Below are positions 10,603-21,726 of a DNA stretch of 64,000 nucleotides, piece after piece; position 1 is the stretch's first letter, and every line of letters starts with the position of its first letter. A program made the position numbers and the translations under genes. The stretch comes from Hanleya hanleyi. Its lineage: Eukaryota > Mollusca > Polyplacophora > Lepidopleurida > Hanleyidae. The notes under the pieces are model-generated. The model did not search any database. It was not told the DNA's origin and saw only the letters and a program-made list of their open reading frames with translations. Location: contig JAVTVY010020536.1 in the NCBI GenBank assembly GCA_036873755.1, positions 1-64,000 on the forward strand, written 5' to 3'.

Positions 10603-11140
10603 TGTCCTCCGCCACGAAGTGGTGGGAGGACTTGAAAATGCTAGCCGTCCGTCCTTCCGTACCACATCTTGTGAACGCGATATCTTCAATTCGACCAGTC
10701 CACTTCAAACTTGAGAAGGTGCTTCTTAACTGTTGAACCGCCATTGGTATTGATTTTCACTGAGGTACGTAATCCAAGATGGCTGCCATCGACCATATTG
10801 GATTCTGTCCGTCCCACATCTTGTGAACGCGAAATCTCCAGAACAATTCGACCAATCGACTTCAAACTTAAGGTGCTTCACATCATTTAAAAGGCCATCA
10901 GTATTGATTTTCACTGAGGTACGTAATCCAAGATGGCTGCCATCGACCATTTTGCATTGTGTCCGTCCCACATCTTGTGAACGCGAAATCTCCAGAACAA
11001 TTCGACCAATCGACTTCAAACTTAAGGTGCTTCACATCAGTTAGACGGCCATCAAAAATTGATGTTCATGGAGGTACGTAATCCAACATGGCTGCCATTG
11101 ACCATATTGGATTCCATCCATCTTGCATCTTGCATCTTAG
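10603..11140. repeat. 153-bp satellite, left part, with hairpin terminus
   Basis: The phrase 'catcttgtgaacgcg' starts at 10664, 10817 and 10971, giving a period of 153-154 bp. Each unit also carries aattcgacca, gacttcaaactt, gcttc, ttgattttcactgaggtacg and ccaagatggctgccat. The left edge (about 10604-10631) is a hairpin, gtcctcc...ggaggac. Units decay near 11120-11140. The same family resumes at 15225, so the array is interrupted by other DNA. Confidence 0.85.
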
Positions 11141-11360
11141 CTTTCTAAGGGCATTTCACGTTTCACTTAACACTACCCTTAGATTTTCGCTGTGATTCGG
11201 CATGTATTTCACACGGCGCCATCTATGTAGAGGGAGATAATCCAGTTCGAAAGTTGTTCCCAAAGCATGAGGTCAAATGTCGGCCCCATTTAAACGAGCC
11301 AATGAAATTATCTGTATTGAAATATTTCTCAGATATGCAAACATGTCAGTTTCACGAGGC
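11141..11360. other. Spacer between satellite and large inverted-end element
   Basis: No repeat of the satellite and no coding signal is seen. It contains 'cacacggcgccatctatgtag', which resembles the 'cgccatctatctac' words near 31343 that occur in many invertebrate elements. Confidence 0.35.
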
Positions 11361-13050
11361 GCAAGACTTCCCGTAGCTCAAATCTCCGCATTCACACGGA
11401 GCTACACGGAATTTACACGGAACAACACGGAACTGCAAAATTTCCGTGTAAGCTGAATATATCCACACGGAGCTTTCTCCGTGTTGACACGGAAGGACAC
11501 GGAGTTTGTGGACTTTGATTATTTTTGACTTGGATTGGACTTAGATTATTTTTCAATAATAGGATATACATTTATACAGGTCCAGGCCGTATTGGACATA
11601 GCAATGTAAGATAATGTACTACATATAAGAGAGCACAATTTCAATGGCATCAAATACAACATTCCCCAATACAGTCAAATGCACTACATGTAAATGACAT
11701 AACAAACAAATGAAAGTTCAATCAAGTTCTGTTTTAATTCAACTCTCAAGAATAGACATATTATAAAAGTCAAAATCTTATGAACAAAAGTTATCTTATA
11801 GTTTCTCAAGCAGAACCTCACCAAACTAACATGAACCGTAATCAGTACTTATCATTTTCACTACCGGTACGTATCCAAGGCTCAAAATATATGCTCGTTT
11901 CTCACTATTGTTATACTTTTGTTCTCATTAGTTCAATAATACTTTAAGGATTATTCTTTGAAAAAATATTACCTTACCTTTCTTTGGAGTAAAAAAAAAA
12001 AAAAAAATAACTCAGTGATTTATTTTTTTGTTTATTTATTTATTTTTGGAAAGGCAAACTCTAAATAAATCAAATTAATAAAATTATTACACCAGACCTC
12101 TGTCACATGGCTTTTGCAAAAGAAACAAAGTCCTTAAGTTAAACTGGAATAAGTTAAAGGAAACAAAACTATCCACATTCGGCATGTTGTTGTTGTATTC
12201 AACATTTGGATTTCCATTCAAAGTCGCGGGAGTTTTAGAGTCTTGTGAAATCAGCAGCAGTTTTAAACATTGATGTAGCCCAAGTATTCAAATATTTCTT
12301 TCTTCTGAGTCTTTGCTTTCGCAGTGCTACTTTTTAGACAACATAGACTTGATCAGTTTAGTTACAGAGTTCACGCAAATATGGATCCACGAAAACTGAA
12401 CCCTAGCAAAGGCCAGATGAATTGCCGATTTGCAAAAAATTCGGAATCGAAACTCCAAAAATCCGGAAGCGGACTCGAAAATTAGAAGTATCGTGACAAG
12501 TTTAATTAAGACTAATTACTGTCCTTACAAACGACAAGAATTATTTTATTCTTCAAACAGTTCAGTATTCTAAGTGAGAATTGGTAGTATTCTCATGAAA
12601 GAAAAATAATTGATCCAGAGATCCGATTTTAGGTTGAAGTCCGAGTTTTTATACATACACTTCTCGAGCCGTTTATTTTTGGCGCGTAGCATTGAGAGGT
12701 TGGGGGAAGTCGCGGGAAGAGAGAGAGAGCAGACGCTAATTCAAAACAACTAAAATGATATTCTTGTCATTGAACAACAACATGATTCGTCGGTCAGTAC
12801 ATCCAAAACAGACACAATAACAACAGACTCTACCATCCGCCTGAGTGATGATACTGAATGAATTTCCCCTGCAAGAATAGCGCCAAATTTCGCTGTTTCA
12901 AAAGTTGTTGGCGGGTGTTCGTTGTACTTCTGTCCAGTTCTGGTTCAACCAGGCAGTATGTCGTAAATGGATGCTTTTAATTATACACTTGGTAGTCTGA
13001 CAAACGTTTGGGCAACACTCTTACTGCCATTTGATGATGACGTGTGAATC

Positions 13051-13753
13051 ATGTGTCCGAATACCCTACCCCAAAAGGCCGCCGGGCTGATGTGCGTCCG
13101 ACGACATTCGACAACAACAACACATCTGGTAAGATTGTTCACTGTGATGTTCCGTGGTTGTCTTTCATGTTACTCATTGAAGTTTAAAAAACAACCAAGT
13201 TTAATTAAACCTGTGACTGTGTTTGTTAAGTTGAAAAATGTAAAACCACCACCTGAACATGCTCGTTCGTTCTTGACATTTCCACAACAAATTCTGCTCA
13301 AAAGAGCACACTGTACAACTATGGCATGTGTGGCAACTTCACCAAGAAATCCAGAAAAGCAAAATTGTGATCCTTGATAAACTATTAATTTCAATAATTG
13401 TTTAATATCCAAAAGATTCATTTGTGTAAAAATTTATATCCGAAATATGGGCAAAAACGTCAAAATATTAATTTTATATTTGATTTTATTTGTTTGCATT
13501 TTATTTTCAGGTAGGCCTATATCGGTGTACTGATTGTGGAACTGATATTGGGGAATTTCGGAAGAACAGCATGAAGAGGCACACTGGACACCCCTGCCCA
13601 GGTTGGAGTGTGACACAAGACATACTGTCGATCCGTAATTTCAAAGAAGTAGCACTGTGCTGGAATTTACTGGAAAAAAACACGTTCACAAGGCATGGAT
13701 CAATCCTTTCAGTGAACCGAGTGTTGACGAAATATTATTGGATGCCTAGATGA
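13051..13753 (+). CDS. Possible two-exon C2HC-type protein inside the 3.4-kb element
   Basis: Exon 1 is 13051-13128 (26 codons from ATG, donor GTAAGATTG). Exon 2 is 13511-13753 (acceptor TTTTATTTTCAG, stop TGA). Both junctions are phase 0, giving about 106 residues. Exon 2 begins VGLYRCTDCGTDIG and continues KRHTGHPC, so Cys-x2-Cys followed by His and Cys could bind zinc. I do not recognise a family. Its place inside an inverted-end element suggests an accessory protein of that element, but the in-phase splice could be chance. Confidence 0.35.
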
Positions 13754-14329
13754 AAGATTTTTTTATAAAATCGTGACATGGTTATGTCACTGAACATGCT
13801 AAAGTGTGTTAACTATTCACAATTTAAAGAAATTGATAGTCTTCCCAGATCATGAGAGAGTTTGCTCCTATTATGCATTGGAGTTTCATATATCTAATTA
13901 AATATATTGCCAGGGCCAGACAGTGCAATAAATTTTGAAAAGCCCCACACCTCCCAAGTATTTACATACCGTCTCTTGTTTAGGACTCTGGATAACAGGT
14001 AGGAAAATATACAATACCATGCTGAGTCGATTATGCCACTCAAGTTTATAATAGTGATATTTCAACCTTTAACATGTTTAAAATACCAAATTAAATATAA
14101 TTCATATCACCTTCTTGTCTTGTTCTTCATATTCAAAACCTTGTTTAACAAATTAACTTGTGTTTGTGATTATATGTGAGCTATCTGAGGAGCTGTGCCA
14201 GTGCATCACCCCAATATCTTCTTTCCATTCGTCCTCGTAAACCAGGCACCCAGGACTCGTGAGAGATGTTATTATACTTGGTTGGGTTACAAACTTAAAT
14301 ATTTGCACATTTTTGTGATTTTCGGATGT

Positions 14330-14500
14330 CAATCACATATGTACATGCAATATTGCAGCAACATGCTTGACTGGAATGCTGCTGCAATTTTAGCTTGTGG
14401 CGACTTGTTGCAGCAATATTGCCGCTATTGCAGCAACCTAATTTGCATAGGAAAAGATATTGCTGCAATATTGCTGCAACTAGTCACCAGAAGGCTTGTA
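14330..14500. repeat. Cluster of ttgcagcaat/attgctgcaa words
   Basis: At least six near-copies of ttgcagcaatattgc or its complement occur in 170 bp, many overlapping into local palindromes (for example gatattgctgcaatattgctgcaac). It sits just inside the right end of the 3.4-kb element and may be another class of subterminal motif. Confidence 0.6.
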
Positions 14501-14835
14501 TTTTAATAAGGGCTGTGCAATATGCATAATTCTGTCATTTTTCAGTTTCCGTGTTCCACACGGAGATAACTCCGTGTGACTCCGCATCATTCGGAGTTTT
14601 CTCCGTGTCAATATGCATATTTCAGTCATTTCTCAGTTTCCGCGTTCCTCCGTGTCATGCGGAGTTTTCTATACGTAGATTCCGTGTTGAATCGTCCCAA
14701 TACTCCGCATGATTCCGCGTGGCCAATGCGGAGCCATGCGGAAATCAACTACACGGAGTTTACGCGTAGTTACGCGTAGATTCCGTGTGTCACGCGGAGA
14801 TCTGATCTACGGGTGGGGGAGTCTACGCGAGACCA

Positions 14836-15214
14836 AAACGAAGTTGTGCAAATTAGCTATTTTATTTCTCACTCTAGTGGAGCAGGCTTCTTCGTTTATT
14901 CTAAGAAACAAACGGCCTAACATATTTGAAAACAAAATAAAATCGGCGGCAGACGACAGGAAAATGATATGCTTTTTATTTTGTGATGGGGGCACTTCGA
15001 GGTGGGGGCACTTCGAGGCCCACCATGGGATCATTTCAATCGATCGCTTTCTGGAGATGTGTCTTCGTTGTATGGATGTGATTGCACCGATGTCGGATGT
15101 AACGGGACCAGTCGGATGTGACCATTTGGGAAACGCCCTATTACACTCAGATAGCACCCGTTACCGCATGGCTACGAGCAGAAGTTTCTACGTACATGTA
15201 TGATCGTGCCATGC
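14836..15214. other. Spacer between element and right satellite block
   Basis: Two opposed open frames overlap here and neither shows a domain. A 16-bp direct duplication, gggggcacttcgaggt-like, lies at about 14989-15020. No defensible gene. Confidence 0.4.
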
Positions 15215-15790
15215 GTTCGGATGATGGCATCTTGTGAACGCGATATCTCGAGAACAATTCGACCAATCGACTTCAAACTCGAGAAGGTGAGCACTTCACA
15301 TCAGTTAGACGGCCATTGGTATTGATTTTTATTGAGGCAATATGTATTTCAAGATAGTTGGCATTGGCCATCTTGGATGCCGTACATCCTGCATCTTGTG
15401 ATCGTGATATTTTAAGAACAACTCAACCAATCGACTTCAAACTTGAGAAGGTGCTTCACATGAGTTAGATGGCCATTGGGATTGATTTTCACTGAGGTAC
15501 ATAATCCAAGATGGCTGCCATTGACCCTCTTGGATTCCATCCGTCCCGCATCTTGTGAACGCGGTATCGTGAGAACAAATCGTATGATTGACTTTAAACT
15601 TGAGAAGGTGCTTCATATGAGTTAGACGGCCATTTGTATTGATTTTCATTGAGGTAGTATGTAATTCAAGATGGCTGCCATTGACCATCTTGGATTTCAC
15701 TCACCCATATTGTACCCATCTGTGTTGTGAACGCAATATCTTGATTTCTGCTTCCCAAACCTCCTAAGATTGTCTCAATTCCAGATGACG
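15215..15790. repeat. 153-bp satellite, right part
   Basis: The units share atcttgtgaacgcg, gacttcaaact(t/c)gagaaggtg, gttagacggccatt, tgattttcattgagg and aagatggctgccattgacca with 10603-11140, in the same orientation. Three to four diverged units are visible. The following 15860-15890 contains ttggcggaggacctgc, which pairs with the hairpin at the left edge near 10610 and probably marks the other terminus. Confidence 0.8.
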
Positions 15791-16113
15791 TCTCTTTCCA
15801 CATATCCACTTTCCAAGTTATATTTAAGGAGATATTGCAAACGTATATGCTGTACGCTCTCAAACAGGCTACTTGGCGGAGGACCTGCTAGCTACTCAGC
15901 TTGTCAGAATACAATGCCTGCTAAGTTACACAGTGCTGTAATAAACTACAGTACTGGTGGAGGCAACATGGGCTTCCAGAACGACTGTCCCGCTGTTTTC
16001 ACGTTATCTGCCACTGTGCATGCAACACTCAAATTCAAGCAACTTGTGATTCATGCTACTAACTGTGCGCAAATGTGGAGGTTTGATTGTGGTCAGCGGA
16101 GGTGGTTACTTAC

Positions 16114-16527
16114 TGTCATTCTTTCTTTCCGTTGTTTTTTTAAACTTTCTACTCTTCCCTGGTCAACAGGATCAAGATTGGCTAACACTTTCTTTCTCTT
16201 CCTGGTACCCCTCTTCCCACCTCTTTTAACACCGCCCATCTTCCCGACGTCACCCGACTGGCCTCCCTCACCTCGACCCCTCTGACCTTTTCCTCGACTT
16301 CTTGCCCTGGCTGCACCACCCCTGGCTTTCTCTCTCCGGCTTGGTCCTCCAGCTGCACCTCCATCCTGACCTCCCTTACCCCGAGCCCGACCCCTGCCTC
16401 CACCTCCCCGGCCTGGTACTCCAGATTCACAGCCCCTTTCCTCATCTTCCTCCTGCCCACTAATAGCCTTCTCTCCCCTCGACTCTCGAAATAATGTGCC
16501 CGGTATGTACCGGTTTTCAGGAATATC
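16114..16527 (-). CDS. Internal RG-rich, basic exon without ATG start
   Basis: On the minus strand an acceptor (TTTGTTTGAAATAG) at 16529-16528 is followed by an uninterrupted 414-nt frame (138 codons, phase 0 at both ends) that stops at a GTAAGT donor. It begins DIPENRYIPGTLFRE. A glycine/arginine-rich stretch follows (PGRGGGGRGRARGKGG), then a nuclear-localisation-like KRGGKRGTRKRKK and a charged helix-like DPVDQGRVESLKKQRKERM. Codon content is much more GC-rich than the surroundings. The RG tract suggests nucleic-acid binding. I do not recognise the family. It could belong to a host gene or to a transposon protein. Flanking exons were not found. Confidence 0.55.
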
Positions 16528-16529
16528 CT

Positions 16530-17039
16530 ATTTCAAACAAAATTACCGATGAATGTTGCAATAATTCAAACACAGAAAGTGCTTTTTCAAACATTTGTCT
16601 TTGGAGTGGTCAGTTTTATTACATAGATGAACCAAATGGAAATTTGGGTGATTGATGCCAATAAGATGATTGCATTATTAGAACATTCGCCATTATAATT
16701 TGTCCCCCGCTTGGATGGGGCACAAGAAATGCTGTTATTCTGGATGTCCATCCGTTCCATCACAGCATGTGGTCATCTGCACGTGACCAGCTAAGTATCG
16801 TCAGATATTCACCTCACATTTTGAATGCCTACAGTACAGAGCATCAGTCAAAAATTTCCTCAAAAAGAAAACATCTTACGGAAATTCACAATTTAAATAA
16901 GTGTGCGAGAAATGAACATTGAGGTCACCGAAGAGAAAATATATTTGATATTTGCATAGCTGATGACGTGATGTGGGCTGTGAAAACAATGTTTATCCCA
17001 AGAACTGAAAAGATAGCTAGTGAAACTTGTAGAAAGTTA
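16530..17039. other. Interval with a tgtcccccgcttgg repeat, no gene
   Basis: A hairpin-like tgtcccccgcttggatggggca near 16701 resembles the edge of other short invertebrate repeats. Otherwise AT-rich. Upstream exons of the minus-strand RG-rich gene could be here but were not identified. Confidence 0.35.
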
Positions 17040-18100
17040 GAATTTCTCTTTGCACATGCCTGAACTTAAGATTTAAGAAACCGGGTAGGTAATTTAGCTA
17101 ATTGAATAATCATGGAATGCAGCCATTCTGCAACATCACCTTCAGAGCATCCCACACGATATGCCAAAAGCCCTCACAATTCAGAAAGGTCACCTCGCTA
17201 ATAATTATGTCATATTATAATATTCCTTTTGAACACCATGTTAAATATTGCTGAGGTGAACTGATTATGCCACGGCATTTACCTCGGCAATTGCTGATTG
17301 CTGAAGTACATGTAAATGGTGTGGGCTATGCCTAGTACGAACACAATCGGTCAAGTATATTATCAGTTACCGGTATGATGTTTGTTCATTATTTTTACAT
17401 GGTCAGTGTGGGGAATTCTTATTGGTCGAGCTATCGAAGAGCCTTTGTTTAAGCTGAAAAAGCGACAACAACAATTAAATGTGGTTAGTTTTTGTGTAAC
17501 AATTTCAACTGATTCATACATGTATTTCCTGACTAGTAATATGAAATAGTCTCTGTAAGTCGCATATGCTCACGTCTTTGGGTTCAAAACAAACGCTGAG
17601 GTGCAACGTCACAAAGTCATTGGTACGATGTGGCTCTTCGTTTTGTGATGCATAGGCTTTGTGACATTGCCTTGAAAGGCAGGCTCAGTACATCAAATTT
17701 CAATTGCCACTATGGTAGCGTAAACCTTGGGATACCCTGATTATTCATATGTGGTGTGTGGCTGAACTAATAGGTACTATTTATGGGATGGTAATTGACC
17801 ACTCAGCTATCAAACAAACTACTAAGAGGCGTAATAAATGAATATAGCACCCATAACGATTGTCTGAACATCAAATCCTACCATATTTACCATTCAATTA
17901 GCTAATTAAGCTAATTAAATATTCATGGAATGCAGCCATTCTGTATCATTCCCCTCAGAAAATCACACATATGTATGCCAAGTATGGGCACAACTGGTCA
18001 AGTATTATTCAATATAGCACCTTAATAACAGGGCATACGTATTCGTCATGAAAGGAAAACGTAATAGGCAACTACATGTAGGGACCCTTTGTTGAACCTG
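17040..18100 (+). repeat. Two diverged copies of a ~400-bp repeat
   Basis: Copy 1 (about 17090-17470) and copy 2 (about 17890-18105) share tagctaattgaataatcatggaatgcagccattctg-like text (broken here: gaatgcagccattctg is exact), then atgcc(a/t)agta, gg(t)caagtat, and ccttt(g)tt(t/g)aa-ctg-aaaa. Same orientation. No coding potential. Confidence 0.5.
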
Positions 18101-18347
18101 GAAAAGTTACCGGACTTTATTGCACACGTTGTCCCCAGTTTGAAGATCCTTACATGACGAAATGCCCCTTAACAGTGGACATGGTGGAGGTATGACATTA
18201 ACTCTTTCTGTACTTCGTACAGGCAAGCTAAAAATTAAGAAAAATCCAGAGAGAAAACAACAGAAAACAAAATAAAATAAAAATTGGGGAAATTTCAATT
18301 AAAAAAGTTGAAATTGAAATATGCGGGTATGGGATTGAGCAATGCAT

Positions 18348-18590
18348 TGAATAAGAGTAGCATACCCTACTGTAACCTCACAGAATATAGGAGGGTATGT
18401 GGTAGGGTGAGGCCCAGTTTAGCAGATAGTGGATAGGGCTTGATGCCCGGGGTAGTGACCTGTCCCCAAGGGTAGTGGGTGGGTTGAATAAATGTAGCAT
18501 GATGATGATGAAAGCTCCTGCAATATAGAAGGGTAGGGGGTCATTCATGGATCAGTTTAGGAGATAGAGGGCGTTGTTTGATGCCCCAGA
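18348..18590 (+). repeat. Two-unit tandem repeat (~140 bp)
   Basis: Both units contain tgaataa...gtagcat, a(a)tatag(g/a)agggta, cagttta(g/g)(c/g)agat, and tgatgccc in order, offset by about 140 bp. Short and diverged. Confidence 0.45.
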
Positions 18591-19769
18591 GGTGGGATAT
18601 ATGTCGAGGTGCGAGTATAGTATACCCATGTTTTATACAGCACCATGCTCCCCTCTACCTCTTCTCGCAAACTTTGGGTACACATGTACCTTGTCCATGA
18701 GACAAAGAAAAAAGCCTATTTATTTTGTGATGAAAAGGTCAATTATTAAAATACATATGAAATATGAATCAACTTAATGACAAAATACACCTCAACTTTT
18801 GGACATGAGCACCATCAGGCAGCATCCACTGGAAGGTATATGGTCACAAAATCTAACAGATACCGGTACATCCTATATGTATCAACAGTGCAGTCAAGCA
18901 TTATGTATGAATTCGCCACTATGATTTATACTTCTTTGGCAGAAAAATTGTATTCTTGGAATAACATCACATGTACATGTGTGGAATTAAAGTTGCAAGA
19001 AATATCATTAGCGATTATATATATTTTTATATAATTTTTATAATAAACTAATTCAAACATCAATCAACATTATTATATAGTGTATGTAATGAAGTTGTTG
19101 AATGTAGGAAATATTGCTCTGGTTGTGGGAGTACATGTACATTTGTATATCACCTTTTAAATTTGAAGAGTATATTTACGTTGAATTCTATAGTGCACAT
19201 ATGTGTATGCAAGATATCATTTTTCATATACATGTATGCTGCATGTATTTCACTATATTGGCATATTGGCAGTACATTTGAGAGTGTACATATGTACCAT
19301 TTCTCTTAAAGAATTATTTTATTAATACTGATCATGATTCATGAACAATACCTTGATGTACATGGACCAGTTTGTATTGGGATGTCAATGAAATTGATGA
19401 CTACATGTGAAATACTGTTGAATATTACAATCCATGTCCCATTTGCAGATCTTTGTGTTCTCATTTACTTTTCTCATTTAGGAATCTGTGCTTTTGAAAA
19501 TTAACTCAAGATTGCACATGTACACTGAGAAAACCACTTTGATCATCATCAATGTCAGGCATTGGTAGAACATCCTTGAGACCAAGCTTGACAATCAACC
19601 CCTACCTGGTCAGGGTGCGAAATAGTCCTTTGCCCGGTTGCCCAGGGCAACCTAAATTTCCTTTGGGCAACCAAATTCTGTCCAAATTGCAATGCATTTG
19701 GATGTGTTGGTTTTCCGTGCTTGCCGATGGGCAACTAGAATTTGTTTGTCTATTTCATACCCTGCTGGT
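18591..19769. other. AT-rich interval rich in tacatgta words, no gene
   Basis: Several acatgta/tacatgt words occur, a feature of molluscan non-coding DNA. At 19637-19651 lies GTTGCCCAGGGCAAC, inside a block with three gggcaac words. No exon is supported. Confidence 0.4.
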
Positions 19770-20180
19770 GATGATTAGGATGATACTGCATTTCTGGTTA
19801 TCTCCATCCTGGCGAGCCAGTTTATCGATTGATCTGTTAGATCGATACACTGGCTTGGTTAGTTACTCATATCGGTTCTGGACATGAATAGATCAAATCA
19901 GTGAACGTGCTAAGCTACAGGTATGAGAATTGATAGGTTTGAATTTCACTGCTGGCCAAACTACTTTGATGTTTGGCTGAAATCGACATCAGAAGTCAAA
20001 GCAAAAACTGCAGGCTTGAGATATTGACATGCTAATTCAAAACAAGTGGGGGATGAAATATATGAGATTGTATAACAGAGGCAATGACTCATGAACTCAT
20101 TCGATTCCCCAAAAATTCCAGATAAACCCTCTGCAAGGATTTACCTGGACTTGTGAAGATGGGTTATCTGATGGGGCTTT
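19770..20180. mobile_element. MITE-like element, inverted and partial copy 2
   Basis: This matches the reverse complement of 4400-4850. It keeps the hairpin agccagtttatcgat/atcgatacactggct at 19813-19855. Shared blocks include ggtttgaatttcactgctggcc, gacatcagaagtcaaagcaaaaactgc, gatgaaatatatgag and aaccctctgcaaggatttacctgg. The far inverted end is not clear in this copy. Confidence 0.65.
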
Positions 20181-21569
20181 CACACATTTTCAGTCTCGTT
20201 TATGTTGGAATTCAGTTAATATTTCTTTTACGTAGGATGGGACGGTAAGGCCATTGTCACTTAATTGGTTGTTAAGCATGACCATTTTATAAATACACAT
20301 GCTAGATGCTATAATTATTGATTATATTATTATGAAATTGCAAACAAATTGCATGGGAAAATGAAGAAAATGAATGAATTTTACTCATGAAAATGTAAAT
20401 CTATTTTAATTATTTGCCCTCAAAAATATAGGTGAGGGCTGGTCATGCTAAACAACAAATCAAGTGGCAATGGACTAATTGTATTTGGTTGAGGTTTAGG
20501 TGGGCATTCACTTCAATGTTTTGGTCCAGGGGTGGGGCATTGAAGCTTTTCAACAGGTTCCATTTGCCAAGTCGGTTTATACTTGGTGTAAGAACGCACA
20601 AGACAAAGCCTATAATAGCCTGTCTGAGCTCAACAATGCGTCTAGACGTGACCCTTTTCAGCTGCACAAAAGCCTCAACAAAAGCCTCAACAATGCATAC
20701 TTACACCAAGTATCGACCGCCGAGTCCCCACTAATCCCAGAGTTGAGGGGGGGGGGGGCATTTCGCTTGACTCCTGCATAATCAAAGATGAATACAAACT
20801 GCACAACATTTGCGGGAAATGAAGCCTAGAATTCCAAAATTTTCCGGTCGCGAACCAGACTACTATGCTATGGAGTAGAATTTTTCACAACTGACTTGTG
20901 CCAACCATTCCCCGGTTAGTATCTCGAGTAAGAGAACAAACAGCATTGTGGAAACAGCACCATGTCTTAGCACTGGTCTGTGAAAAATACCCACCGAGTG
21001 AGTGGATTAACAGATAAACAACAACAACAACCCCCACACGTAGTTTTGAGAAGCTTCCTACTCCCTAGCCCGAAAACATCGGCTAAGGAATCAATTTTTA
21101 TTTATTTATTTTGTTGTTGTTGTTGTTGCCGAACCTAGCCGCGATTGGAATGCCACGCCCCCTTACCCTATATTCACCTTTCACAGCTAGAGTTTCTGAG
21201 TTATACCAGTATATATATACTACTCCCCTGAGTGAAAACGTCCCTCCTGAAACGTCCCTCCTGTATTTGCTGCAAAAAAAAAGACCTGCTACACTTTCTT
21301 GTTCTTGATACTCGAGCTAGGCGGCAATTCGAAAATGGTTCTCGAAAATAAATCCAGCGTAAGTTGCCAATTTTCGAAACTTTTCATTCAATTTACGCGG
21401 ACCCGTGTATGGTCAATTATGATAAACGCTCGTCTGATGGTTACACAAAAGATATCATCCTACCTCCCGTACTGTGAAAAAATTGTTTGCATCACGAGTG
21501 GATGTTGCGGTGACTGTACTACTTGGCCTTGGGCATGACTCCATGATGTTCTTCAAACAGCACATGGAT
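20181..21569. other. Interval without recognised gene
   Basis: An open frame at 20500-20781 (EAFQQVPFAKSVYTW and LSELNNASRRDPF within it) could be a remnant exon, but no family is recognised. An inverted pair of aacaac and gttgtt runs lies near 21016 and 21108, plus a G12 tract at 20743. Confidence 0.35.
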
Positions 21570-21726
21570 TCCCGCCAGAAATAGATCTATGACGTAAGCA
21601 GATTTTGTGTATACAGTCACGTGACGTTTCTCTTCTGCAATGGCGACACGGATGTTCGTCGAAGCGGGGGAAGTTTCAAAATTTTCGGACACGATTCCCT
21701 TGCTTTCACGGTTTACAATGACTTAA
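21570..21726 (+). promoter_or_regulatory. Promoter-like block with E-box/CRE and a short ATG frame
   Basis: Between 21588 and 21630 there are atgacgtaag and gtcacgtgacgt, that is a CACGTG E-box fused to a CRE-like TGACGT. Thirteen to seventeen bases later, ATG at 21640 has a good context (gcaATGG) and opens a 28-codon frame MATRMFVEAGEVSKFSD... ending at 21726. This could be the first exon of an unseen gene or a uORF. It is inference only. Confidence 0.3.

Larger units (their letters stand above)
11361..14835. mobile_element. ~3.4-kb element with CACGGA/TCCGTG-packed ends
   Basis: The left edge reads cccgtagctcaaatctccgc (from 11370). The right edge read in reverse gives cccgtagatcagatctccgc (to about 14806). 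These imperfect inverted ends are followed inward by dense acacgga/tccgtgt words (11390-11510 and 14548-14800). Near the right end, caatatgcata...tttccg is duplicated (14518 and 14611). The element separates two blocks of the 153-bp satellite. It carries a possible two-exon zinc-finger-like gene at 13051-13753. The superfamily is unassigned and no target duplication could be set. Confidence 0.6.

Noticed and set aside
14709..15203. Opposed 164- and 116-codon frames
   Set aside because: They overlap each other and the edge of the inverted-end element, and no domain is seen in either.
15770..16285. 171-codon plus-strand frame
   Set aside because: It runs across the satellite end and the antisense of the RG-rich exon, with no domain.
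16182..16460. 92-codon minus-strand frame with ATG
   Set aside because: It is the wrong frame of the RG-rich exon at 16114-16527. The other frame has both splice sites in phase and a clear composition.
19637..19651. Perfect RFX X-box-like palindrome GTTGCCCAGGGCAAC
   Set aside because: It lies in a block of repeated gggcaac words with no promoter or exon nearby, so the match is likely part of a repeat.
20432..20781. Possible exon EAFQQVPFAKSVYTW
   Set aside because: No family recognised, frames are open on both strands and no convincing splice sites were found, so it is left as unexplained.
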